NCBI RefSeq assembly: GCF_001005825.1 | Contig: NZ_LBHV01000002.1 | Coordinates: forward strand, 682,001-746,000 | Length of the DNA: 64,000 nucleotides | Reading direction: 5' to 3' | Source of the DNA: Rhizobium sp. LC145 | Lineage (GTDB): Bacteria; Pseudomonadota; Alphaproteobacteria; Rhizobiales; Rhizobiaceae | Part shown: one piece after another, positions 45,186-53,288 of the stretch | Layout of the letters: the number at the start of each line of letters is the position of its first letter | Position numbering within the stretch: position 1 is the first letter of the stretch | The notes under the pieces: model-generated | Databases searched by the model: none | Told to the model about the DNA's origin: nothing | Seen by the model: the letters and a program-made list of their open reading frames with translations, nothing else | Position numbers and translations under genes: made by a program

Positions 45186-45304
45186 CGATCATTGGTCCTG
45201 GAGTACTGTTTGACGGGGTTGCGGGCAACTGCGCCTGCCCGAAGGGCAAGGCGTCTGGAAGGCCCGCCCCGGGCGGAGGAGACCACGGGGCGGACCAACG
45301 GGCC

Positions 45305-47254
45305 TTACGGCCTGGTCATGAAGTATTGCTCGGGATTGGTCGGACCTGGCGTCGGATAGATCCAGGAAGCAGGCATGGAAGCCGGCACGTTGTGGAAGTT
45401 CGTCTTCTTGACGCCGTAGCCGCTCGCCTCCCAGGCAATGCCCATGGTCCAGAACTCTTCGGCAGCGATGTCGAGAATCTGGTTCATCAGCTTGATTTGT
45501 TCGTCGGCGCTCGCGGAGGCCTGCAGCTGGCCATAGAGTTCCATCTGCTTGAGGGCGGCCGGCACGGGCTTTTCGGGCTTGACCTGTGCGGAATCCGGAT
45601 TAACGCCCAGGAAGTAGGCAGCCCAGGCCGGCGCCCAATAATAGCTGTCGGTGTTGGACGGGAACCACCAGCGCGGATCGAGCACGACCTCCTGGCCGGA
45701 ACCGCCGCCGCGCTCCCAGGCAACGCCTTCGAGTTCACCGGCATCCTGACGTGTCTGGATCAGCGTACGGTCGAGCGGCGTCGGTGTCATCGCGATGCCG
45801 ACCTTTGCCCATTGCGCGGCCACCAGTTCCAACGCGTCGCCGAAGACGGGATTGGCGGCGCTGTAGGCGAAGGTGAAGGCGAAGGGCCTGCCGTCGGGGC
45901 GCAGGCGCATGCCGTCCGATCCCTTGTTCGGCAGCACCTTGTCAAGGAAGCTGTTGGCCTTTTCGACGTCATACTCGGTGTACTGCTTGGCAAGGCGCTC
46001 ATTGTAGTAAACCGAGCCCGGCGTCACCGAGCTCTGGGCGATTTCGCCCTGCCCCAGCCACACCACGTCGAGCACTTCCTGGCGGTCCATGCCGTAGGAC
46101 AGGCCGACACGGAAATCCTTGCTCTGGAAGATCGCCCTCGTGTCGGGATCCTTGTGGTTGAGATTGAACATCATGACCATCAGGTTCGGGCTCGCCGGCT
46201 TTTCCTCGAAGAATTCGAAGCCGCCCTTTTCGCGGCCCTCGAAGAGCACAGGCTTGTTGGCGGCGACGGCCAGATTGCGATCCTGGAAGTCGATATCGCC
46301 AGCCAGCGTCTTCGCCACCAGGACCTGGGGGTCGGAGAGCACGTCGAAATGGCGAATGTCGATGTAGGGCAGCTGGTTACCCTCCGTATCGACCTTCCAG
46401 TAATAGGGATTGCGCTCGGCGATCGCCTGTGTTGCCGAACCGCTGCCGTAGCCGGTCTTGAAGATCCATGGATTGATCGTCGGCACGTCAACATTGGACC
46501 AGAAGTTCGACCGGTTGACCATCAGGCCCACCCAGTCGGACTGCCCGGAGGCGGAGATCTCCTTCTGAATGTCTGGATTGTACTTCGGATGGAATTTTTC
46601 CAGATAATGCCGGGGATAACGGACCGTTGCATTGTCGAGCGGCCGCGCCGTGGCGAGATACTGCAGGAAGATGCCCTTCGGGTTCTTGAAGTTGAACTGG
46701 AAGGTGGTCTTGTCCACCATCTTGAAGTCGACCGGCGATCCATCGGTATTGATGAAGGGTTCCGAAGGCGTCGGCGTGAACTGCTTGTTGGTGAAAAGAT
46801 CCTCGTACCAGAAGCGCACATCGTCAGCAGTGAAGGGCGCACCGTCCGACCATTTCATGCCGTCGCGAAGATGGACGGTGAAACTCTTGGCGTCGTCGCT
46901 GACATCGATCGATTCGGCGATGTTCGGCACGACTTCCTTCCAGTCGGGAGACCAGCGCATCAGATTTTCGTAGGAGACTGTCCTCAGGATCCAGCCGTCG
47001 TCGGAGCCGCCGACCAGGGCCGAGCGCCACGTCCCGCCATATTCGCCGACGCGTTCGACCGGCCTGACCACCAGCGGGTTCTTCGGCAGGCGCTCTTCAA
47101 GCGGCGGCAGGCTCTTGGCTTCGACCAGCTTGGCCAACATCGGCGATTCGCCGGCTGCCGCGGGAAGCGCGGCGCCCAAGGCAAAGGCAAGGCCGCAGGC
47201 GAGCGACATCCGCCGTGCCGCCGCAGCCACAAACATTTTCGCAAGCATGTTCAT
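45305..47254 (-). CDS. ABC substrate-binding protein, family 5 (large type), module 2
   Basis: A 649-residue periplasmic protein, paralogue of that at 29493. The signal peptide is long (basic region, then MSLACGLAFALGAALPAAAG). Shared blocks are SLPPLEERLPKNPLVV, HLRDGMKWSDGAPFTADDVRFWYED, PRHYLEKFHPKYNPD and NPYYWKVDTEGNQLPY. It is the first gene of module 2; shared promoter motifs lie upstream at 47371-47398. Probably binds an oligosaccharide or glycoconjugate. Confidence 0.92.
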   Translation of the reverse strand: MNMLAKMFVAAAARRMSLACGLAFALGAALPAAAGESPMLAKLVEAKSLPPLEERLPKNPLVVRPVERVGEYGGTWRSALVGGSDDGWILRTVSYENLMRWSPDWKEVVPNIAESIDVSDDAKSFTVHLRDGMKWSDGAPFTADDVRFWYEDLFTNKQFTPTPSEPFINTDGSPVDFKMVDKTTFQFNFKNPKGIFLQYLATARPLDNATVRYPRHYLEKFHPKYNPDIQKEISASGQSDWVGLMVNRSNFWSNVDVPTINPWIFKTGYGSGSATQAIAERNPYYWKVDTEGNQLPYIDIRHFDVLSDPQVLVAKTLAGDIDFQDRNLAVAANKPVLFEGREKGGFEFFEEKPASPNLMVMMFNLNHKDPDTRAIFQSKDFRVGLSYGMDRQEVLDVVWLGQGEIAQSSVTPGSVYYNERLAKQYTEYDVEKANSFLDKVLPNKGSDGMRLRPDGRPFAFTFAYSAANPVFGDALELVAAQWAKVGIAMTPTPLDRTLIQTRQDAGELEGVAWERGGGSGQEVVLDPRWWFPSNTDSYYWAPAWAAYFLGVNPDSAQVKPEKPVPAALKQMELYGQLQASASADEQIKLMNQILDIAAEEFWTMGIAWEASGYGVKKTNFHNVPASMPASWIYPTPGPTNPEQYFMTRP

Positions 47255-47370
47255 CCGACCCCTCCCAAAGTCTGCGTACAGGAAGCGACCGCGTTACGAC
47301 CCGACAGTCCTCCGTCTATTCAGAGGATCACCGGAGCCACGCAGATGTTCGCTTCATGGGGATGATATCG

Positions 47371-47398
47371 GATAGTGTGCGATTTTTGTACAAAAATC
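47371..47398. promoter_or_regulatory. Candidate regulator site: 18-bp palindrome plus shared motif upstream of module 2
   Basis: GATTTTTGT/ACAAAAATC (47381-47398) is a perfect 18-base palindrome 127 bases before the binding-protein start. Abutting it, GATAGTGTGCGAT (47371-47383) is, on the reverse strand, ATCGCACACTATC, nearly identical to ATCACACACTATC at 48335-48347 upstream of the second glycosidase gene. The GntR gene stands between the two sites and is the likely binding protein. Confidence 0.55.
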
Positions 47399-47473
47399 CA
47401 CAATGTTGCGAAAGTTAGGTAATTTAATGTGTTATTTCAGCCAAATAGGGGGCGCACCACTGCCCCTTGCAGT

Positions 47474-48214
47474 TTACATCGCCTCTTCGCCCGCATCCCG
47501 CAGGCGATCGCGCCGCATGTTGGCAAGGAACACTGCGCGCGAGTTGCGCATATGCCGCTCTATGACCTCGACGGCCTTGTCGGGGTCGCCCTTTTCCACC
47601 GCTTCAATCAACTCCCAGTGCTCGCTACTCGAGCGCCGCATGTGAGCGAGTGTGAGCGGATTCTTGCGCGACAAGGCCCGCAGCCAGCCATTGTGCTGCT
47701 TCATGATCCGTACTGCCTCGACATTGAAATGCCGCTCGATAATGAAATCATGGAAGGCGAGATTGTTCTGATGGAAACTCGGATAGTCGGCCGCATCAGC
47801 CGCCGCCTGGCAGCCCTCCTGGTAACGCCTCAAAACCGCGACATCCTCAGGTGTCGCGTATTCAACGAAAGCCCTGACGAAGTAAGGTTCCAGGAGGCCG
47901 CGGATATCGAAGATGTTCTGGACGAGGTCCTCGTTGATCAGCCGTACGCGGGCGCCGCGGTTATGCATGATGACGACGAGCCCCTCGCCTTCCAGGGCCT
48001 GCAATGCCTCACGGGCCGGGTTGGTACTCGTTTGGTAGCGCTCGACGATTTCCGATACTTTCAGCCGCGCGCCGGCCGGGATGCGGCCCTCGAGAATATC
48101 GTCGCGAAGCAGCTGCTGCAGACGCCCGTAACCCGGCTCGCGCACCTCCCGGACCTCGGTGGCCTTGCCGCGTGCTGCGGATGACTGTCGTTGCCTGACG
48201 GCGCGCTGCTCCAT
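47474..48214 (-). CDS. GntR-family (FCD) transcriptional regulator
   Basis: A 246-residue regulator: winged HTH (about 30-95: YGRLQQLLRDDILEGRIPAGARLKVSEIVERYQTSTNPAREALQALEGEGLV) and an FCD effector domain with metal-type histidines (FHQNNLAFHDFIIERH, SEHWELIEAV). GGGAGAG precedes ATG 48214. Its gene lies between module 2 and the second glycosidase gene, which are transcribed away from it on either side. It probably controls both. Confidence 0.9.
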   Translation of the reverse strand: MEQRAVRQRQSSAARGKATEVREVREPGYGRLQQLLRDDILEGRIPAGARLKVSEIVERYQTSTNPAREALQALEGEGLVVIMHNRGARVRLINEDLVQNIFDIRGLLEPYFVRAFVEYATPEDVAVLRRYQEGCQAAADAADYPSFHQNNLAFHDFIIERHFNVEAVRIMKQHNGWLRALSRKNPLTLAHMRRSSSEHWELIEAVEKGDPDKAVEVIERHMRNSRAVFLANMRRDRLRDAGEEAM

Positions 48215-48332
48215 GATCTCTCCCTTGGTGGTAGGGCAACTGTTCTCCAAGCCTAGCATCAATCTTAGGATACAGATCAAGAATTTTACACGTTTCCCCT
48301 AAAATCCGGCACTCGTCTGGCTGGATATTGAC

Positions 48333-48369
48333 ATATCACACACTATCGTGGACGTTTTATGTGTTATTT
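48333..48369 (+). promoter_or_regulatory. Candidate GntR site upstream of second glycosidase
   Basis: ATATCACACACTATCG (48333-48348) matches the motif upstream of module 2 at 12 of 13 core bases. Downstream, TTTTATGTGTTATTT (48355-48369) matches TTTAATGTGTTATTT at 47423-47437 in 14 of 15 bases. TTGACA at 48328 overlaps the first motif. Positions suit repression of the glycosidase promoter. Confidence 0.5.
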
Positions 48370-48442
48370 GTTGATGCCGCATGCTGGAAAAGGGCCGGTG
48401 CCGTGACTGCGCCTGCAAAAATCCGCAAATCGGGAGGAAATC

Positions 48443-50485
48443 ATGACGGAGTGGTGGCGCCGCACGCAGCGCATTGTCCAGACCAATCTACGGCTGATCG
48501 ATGGCACCCTAGATCCCGAACGGCTGGCGGCCGATGTCGCAGCCTTCGGCGCGACGGCTATGCTGTTCAATGTCGGCGGCATCTTCGCCTGGTATCCAAC
48601 CGAACTTGGTCTGCAGGCGAAGAATCCGATGCTTGAGGGTGACCTGCTCGGCCGCATGGTCGATGCCGCGCATCGCCACGACATCCGCTTCATAGGCCGG
48701 TACGACCTGTCGAAGGCAACACGGATCGCCTACGAGGCACGCCCGGAATGGTTCTGCCGCGACCGCGACGGCCGCCCCTTCGAATATAACGGCACCTATC
48801 AGGCCTGCGTCAACGGCGGCTGGTATCACCATCAGGGCGTCCAGGTGCTCAAGGAATCCCTCGGGCGCTACGATATCGACGGGCTGTTCTTCAACATGTT
48901 CGGCTATCTCAGCACCGATTACAGCTACCGCCAGTACGGACTTTGCCACTGCAACAACTGCCGGCGCGAATTTCGCACCTTCTCGGGCGAGGACCTGCCT
49001 CATCGCGCCAATGTCTCCGACAGGCTCTACCGCACCTATCTGCGTTTCCAGGAGGTCACCAGCCGGGCCCTTTCCGAAGAGATCTATGACGTCGTCAAAT
49101 CCGTCCGGCCGGGCGTTGCCGTCTCGAACATGGGCCGCAGAAGCGACTTCTTCCGCGGCGAGGTAAACCGCCGGCTGGACCGTCCGCATCCCGAATGGGC
49201 GCATCTCTCCGGAGAAGAGGCCCGCAACTTCCGTTCATTTGGCGGCGACCAAACCCGCTATTCCAGCGCGTTGACGCATTTTGTCGACTTTCCTTGGCGT
49301 TACAGCGCCGAGACGGGCGCAGCGCAGGCATTACGTCTCGCCCAGCAGCTCGCCAACGGAGCCGATCCGCATTACTATTTCATGGGTACACTCGATCAGG
49401 CCGACCGCAAACCGCTAGCCGCCGTGCGGGCGATTTTCGACTACCACCGTCACAATGAGACGCTCTACGGCGATCTCGAATCCGCCGCCCGCATTGCGCT
49501 CTACACGTCCCACAAGTCGCGCCGCTACCACCCGCGCCGCGGCGCGTCCGTCGCCGCCTTTCGCGGTGCCTATCGGGCGCTGGTCGATGCCGGCATCGCC
49601 TTCGACACGATCCATGATCTGCGGGCTGACGATGCGGATTTCGCCGAAGCGCACCGCCGCTACGAAACGATCATCCTGGCCGGTGCCGGCTGCATGAGCC
49701 AGGCCGAGGCGACGTCGCTGGACGCCTTTGTCGAGGCGGGCGGCACGCTGCTGATGATCGGCGATGCGGGCAACTATGACGAAACAGGCGATCCGCTGCC
49801 GCAGAACCGATTGAACTGCCGCCCGTTCACCAGGGTTGAGGAGGTTTTCGAGGAGATGCGCGGCGGCTATGTCAGGACGGACGCCGGCACGATCGGTGGG
49901 CTCGATTCCGATCTCATTCTGTTGGACGGCTCCTACTGGCGTGTCACCCCCAAGCCCGACGCCCGGACACTCTATTCGATCCTTCTGCCGCAGCGCTTCG
50001 GGCCGCCGGAACTCTGCTATCCGGATCCGGAACTCGACTCCGATCTGCCAGGTGTGTTGCTTGCAGATCACGGGAAGGGACAGGTGATCTATATCCCGTG
50101 GAACGTAGACATGCTCTATCACGAGCACGGGCTGCTCGAGCACCGTGCGCTGCTCGCACAATTGGCGTTGAAGTTCGCACCGGCGAAAATATCCCTCTCC
50201 GCGCCGCGGCGGCTGGAAATGACCGTGCAGCGCCATCGCGAAAGCGGCGATCTCGTTGTGCATCTGGTGAATTACTCCGGCCAGAATGACAATTGCTACG
50301 ACGAGCCTATCGCCATTCACGACATGGACCTCCTGCTTGACCTGCCGGTTGTCAGCTGCCGTGCGCTGGTGGCAGGCAAGGCTCTCACAGTTGAAAACGA
50401 TGGCAACGGCCGCCAGAAAGTGAGACTTCCGCCGATCGGCTATTTCGAGGCAATCCGCATCAGGTGGACCGGAACTGATGCTTGA
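48443..50485 (+). CDS. Putative cytoplasmic glycoside hydrolase (GHL6-type), copy 2
   Basis: A 680-residue paralogue of the protein at 31516, with the same opening (WWRRTQRIVQTNLRLIDG vs WWRRPYRMVQTNLRQPDA), NGTYQACVNGGWYHH, DGLFFNMFGY and the CHCNNCRREF cysteine cluster. No signal peptide. The trimerisation-like region (YETIILAGAGCMSQAEATSLDAFV, GGTLLMIGD) follows, then a beta-rich tail. GGAGGA stands 6-11 bases before the ATG. It is monocistronic, unlike copy 1, and probably acts on the substrate brought in by module 2. Confidence 0.78.
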   Translation: MTEWWRRTQRIVQTNLRLIDGTLDPERLAADVAAFGATAMLFNVGGIFAWYPTELGLQAKNPMLEGDLLGRMVDAAHRHDIRFIGRYDLSKATRIAYEARPEWFCRDRDGRPFEYNGTYQACVNGGWYHHQGVQVLKESLGRYDIDGLFFNMFGYLSTDYSYRQYGLCHCNNCRREFRTFSGEDLPHRANVSDRLYRTYLRFQEVTSRALSEEIYDVVKSVRPGVAVSNMGRRSDFFRGEVNRRLDRPHPEWAHLSGEEARNFRSFGGDQTRYSSALTHFVDFPWRYSAETGAAQALRLAQQLANGADPHYYFMGTLDQADRKPLAAVRAIFDYHRHNETLYGDLESAARIALYTSHKSRRYHPRRGASVAAFRGAYRALVDAGIAFDTIHDLRADDADFAEAHRRYETIILAGAGCMSQAEATSLDAFVEAGGTLLMIGDAGNYDETGDPLPQNRLNCRPFTRVEEVFEEMRGGYVRTDAGTIGGLDSDLILLDGSYWRVTPKPDARTLYSILLPQRFGPPELCYPDPELDSDLPGVLLADHGKGQVIYIPWNVDMLYHEHGLLEHRALLAQLALKFAPAKISLSAPRRLEMTVQRHRESGDLVVHLVNYSGQNDNCYDEPIAIHDMDLLLDLPVVSCRALVAGKALTVENDGNGRQKVRLPPIGYFEAIRIRWTGTDA

Positions 50486-51003
50486 AATCGCGTGACGGCC
50501 GTCTCCGAATTTTAGATAAAAGAGGCATGGTCAAGATGCGAGCGGGACACCGCTTACGTCTCTTCCGCTGAAAATGCGCTTTCGTCCGACATTGATGTGG
50601 GCGGCAAGACATAGATATCGTAAGCTGGTACGACATGACTGATGGCGATGCTTGCTATCGCCAGCTGGCTGTTCCTTATCTCCATCATCTGAATAGACTA
50701 CATATGGGGACTAGCTTAACTGCGATGAAATCAATGACGTCGGTCGCTATAATAGTCTTGTCTACTGTAAACGCCCCTTATGGGACGAGGCTTTCGGCTG
50801 AGCAGCTGGCGTCAAAGCTTGCCGACCCGGCTAGCGCCGACCATTGTGATGTATTTGCATTTGCGTTTTTTTCGGACGTTGGAGAAGCCCTTCAGCTTTC
50901 GTTCCTGGACGAGATGCATATCAGCCTGGCGGATGCATCTATCGTTGCGCAGAAGTTTTCCGGCATGGCTGGATACCAGTTACCGCTGGCCCGGGCATCC
51001 TAG
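50486..51003. other. Low-confidence coding remnant / intergenic
   Basis: The codon use and base composition differ from the neighbours (more A+T). An open frame 50635-51003 encodes 122 residues without a recognisable domain; the tail FSGMAGYQLPLARAS runs in the same frame into the AbiEii-like pseudogene after a TAG stop at 51001-51003. It may be the front of that decayed gene or chance. No ribosome site is evident. Confidence 0.35.
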
Positions 51004-51588
51004 TGGCACAGCCGCAAATTAGCCACTGGGGCAATCTTTGATCAAGCCCAGAAGATAATCAGCCACGCCAATTCAAAGTTCACCTTGCTCGACAGGTGGA
51101 GCTTCGGCGGAGGCACCTCACTAATGCTTCAGATCGATCATCGGGAGAGCTTCGACGCCTATAGTTCCGACGGAACGCACGCGCTCAAGATTGTGTTTAA
51201 AGATATCGGCGAAATCGACTTCATCGTGGCGCCAGCTCTCACACCGGAGCCATATAGGGAAAAAGAGGTACGCGGACAAATAGTTAACCTCGAAACCCCT
51301 GCCGAAATTATTGCAAAGAAGATATTCTACCGCGGAGCCTCGATGCAGCCGCGCGATATGTTTGATATTGCGTGTGTCCGCAAGAGTGAGGGTGATGCCC
51401 GCCTTATCGATGCGCTCACCCCGTTTAAAGATGCATGCTCACAAGCCCTGAACGCAGCACGTAAGATGAATCCTCGGCTCGCGGAAACGGTTATGTCCAA
51501 GCTACTCTATAGGCCGAACTATTCAGAGATTCCGTCCCAAGCGCAGCAGAGAACAATAGAGCTTCTAGAGGAAGTTTGCGCCCATTAG
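51004..51588 (+). pseudogene. Nucleotidyltransferase AbiEii/AbiGii-type toxin, decayed
   Basis: The frame is open from 51004; a TTG at 51085 could start it. RWSFGGGTSLMLQIDHRESF is the family's substrate-binding front, and IGEIDFIVAPALTP..VNLETPAEIIAKKIFYRGASMQPRDMFDIACV is its usual back. In between, about 30 residues including the Asp-x-Asp catalytic motif expected after HRxSxD are missing. An in-frame TAG precedes the region. I conclude a deletion and a nonsense change inactivated an abortive-infection or toxin-type transferase. Confidence 0.65.
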
Positions 51589-51808
51589 CCAAGGATCAAC
51601 GAACAAGCCGCTATAAGGTATTGATCCGAGGCAAACCGCCTGCATTTTATCCAAAGCAGCATAATTTTTGCCTACTCAGGTTTTTGAACACCTCCATCCT
51701 GTGACTTTACGGTGATTAACATCACCCACAGCGCCTTGAATCTGGCTAGCGAGTGCCTCTTGCGCTATTGTACGACATAGTACCAATACTTCGACGTGAG
51801 GGAGCTAA
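51589..51808. promoter_or_regulatory. Promoter region of GntR regulator (51809) with imperfect palindrome
   Basis: No gene. ATTGTAC-GACATA-GTACCAAT (51767-51787) is an inverted repeat with one inserted base, 22 bases before the regulator's ATG. CTATTGT at 51765-51771 recurs at 52523-52529, upstream of the TRAP genes. Both may be contacts for the GntR protein encoded between them. Confidence 0.4.
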
Positions 51809-52510
51809 ATGAGACGAAGACGCGACAGTCTGGCCAGCGTTGTGGCGAAAGATATCGCCCAACGCATCGACACGGGTGAGTACGCGGTGGGAGCCAGAAT
51901 TCCCATCGAGACTGAGCTCTGTGAGATCTACAATGTCAGTAGAACGGTCGTTCGCGAAGCGATCGCCTATCTGCGTTCCGAAGGACTGGTCGACTCTCGT
52001 CAAGGAATCGGCGCCTTTGTTACCGGCCGGGGGAACGTAACCCTGAAGATACCGCCTGAGGCGGCGGAGGAGCTGTCCGAAATCATCGACATTCTGGAGC
52101 TTCGAATTGGCGTCGAAGTCGAATCTGCGGGCCTTGCGGCGCAGCGTGCGAACGAAACCGAGCTAGCCAAAATATTGGAGTGCCTTGAGAAAACGGCGGA
52201 CCCGGACGCCTTCAATCAGAATCCGCGTCAGCTTGATTTCAATTTTCACAAGGCAATCGCCATCGCCTCGGGCAATGCCTACATGCCCCGCTTCATGGAT
52301 TTTGTTGGGCCGGTGATCATACCACGCAGCCAACTGATCCACTCAACCGTGCCTAAGATCACTCGCGAGTATCTTGCAAAGATGACGGAGGAGCACCGGC
52401 GCATCGCTGTGGCAATCAAACGGAAAGATGTGCTCGGTGCGCGCGAAGCAATGCGGTTCCATCTCGCCGGGAGCCTGGAACGCTACCGAGAGCTCCAACT
52501 CGAAAAGTGA
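51809..52510 (+). CDS. GntR-family (FadR/FCD) regulator of the TRAP operon
   Basis: A 233-residue regulator: HTH (SLASVVAKDIAQRIDTGEYAVGARIPIETELCEIYNVSRTVVREAIAYLRSEGLV) and all-helical FCD domain (ILELRIGVEVESAGLAA, FNFHKAIAIASGN, EEHRRIAVAIKRKD). GGGAGC precedes the ATG. It resembles the regulator at 58212 (shared VSRTVxREAIAxLRxEGLVDxRxGxGxFV). It lies 202 bases upstream of the TRAP operon on the same strand. Ligands of this subgroup are usually sugar acids or organic acids. Confidence 0.92.
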   Translation: MRRRRDSLASVVAKDIAQRIDTGEYAVGARIPIETELCEIYNVSRTVVREAIAYLRSEGLVDSRQGIGAFVTGRGNVTLKIPPEAAEELSEIIDILELRIGVEVESAGLAAQRANETELAKILECLEKTADPDAFNQNPRQLDFNFHKAIAIASGNAYMPRFMDFVGPVIIPRSQLIHSTVPKITREYLAKMTEEHRRIAVAIKRKDVLGAREAMRFHLAGSLERYRELQLEK

Positions 52511-52532
52511 GTCTCTGGCCCACTATTGTCTG

Positions 52533-52561
52533 TTGACAGTCATCATACAATTGAAATAGGA
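52533..52561 (+). promoter_or_regulatory. Candidate promoter of the TRAP operon
   Basis: TTGACA (52533-52538), 17 bases, ATAGGA (52556-52561), in the gap between the GntR gene and the TRAP small permease. CTATTGT, shared with the GntR upstream region, lies just before the -35. The -10 is weak. Confidence 0.35.
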
Positions 52562-52712
52562 AAACAGCCATCGACTGGGAGCGAGGGTTTGGGAGCCTTC
52601 GGCGAAAGCCGGAGGGAGGCCGATGTTTTTCGACGGCGCCGACCGAGGCGCCGATTGAGGGGAAGGCCCAACCTGGCTGGCAATTTGGCATTCACTGCCA
52701 ATGGGAGGAGCG

Positions 52713-53288
52713 ATGGGACATCTAGCGAAATTATATCTGCGACTGCTTGAGTGGGTGGTTATCACCAGCATCCTCGCAATCCTTTTTCTTATCTTCGCGA
52801 ATGTTTTCCTGCGCTATGTATTCAACTCGGGCATCTTTCTGGCCGAGGGCATCGCTGGATTACTATTCGTATGGATGACGTTCATCGGTGCGCTTCTCGT
52901 TCTTTATGATCGGGGACATATCGGCGTCGACATGGCAGTTCGCAGGCTGCCGTTGCGGTTGCGTCGTGTGTGCTTCGTGCTGACCCACGGGATCATGATC
53001 TATGCCACGTGGCTGTTGCTAAAAGGCAGCTGGGCGCAAGCGCTTATCAATCTTCATGTCCTCTCCACTGCAACACGGCTTCCAATCGCCCTGCTCTATC
53101 TGGCCGGGGTGGTCTTCGCAGCCGCAAGCGGGCTTTTCCTGGTATCCCAGCTTCTCCTGATGCTCACGGGCAAGCTCAACGACGAAGATCTGGTCGTGAG
53201 TGTCGGAGAGGATGAAGCCGAAGCCGATCGAATGGCGTCCGAACTTCAGCGCGATGACCTTGCCGATGCCAGGGGTGTGTTCAAATGA
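52713..53288 (+). CDS. dctQ: TRAP transporter small permease (DctQ)
   Basis: A 191-residue inner-membrane protein with four hydrophobic helices and the DctQ-type WMTFIGALLVLYDRGHIGVD motif. GGGAGGAG lies 4-9 bases before ATG 52713, so this start is taken over ATG 52701, which would place its own ribosome site inside the coding part. The C-terminal 30 residues are acidic and cytoplasmic. The stop overlaps the DctM start by ATGA. Confidence 0.92.
   Translation: MGHLAKLYLRLLEWVVITSILAILFLIFANVFLRYVFNSGIFLAEGIAGLLFVWMTFIGALLVLYDRGHIGVDMAVRRLPLRLRRVCFVLTHGIMIYATWLLLKGSWAQALINLHVLSTATRLPIALLYLAGVVFAAASGLFLVSQLLLMLTGKLNDEDLVVSVGEDEAEADRMASELQRDDLADARGVFK

Noticed and set aside
45326-47365. Long open frame on the plus strand (679 codons) opposite the module 2 binding protein
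   Set aside because: Shadow of the minus-strand gene: no domain, atypical Val/His/Arg-rich composition, no start signal.
50635-51003. 122-residue frame upstream of the AbiEii-like remnant as an independent gene
   Set aside because: No domain or start signal, and it lies in the same frame as the pseudogene, separated by one stop, so it may be part of the decayed gene or chance.
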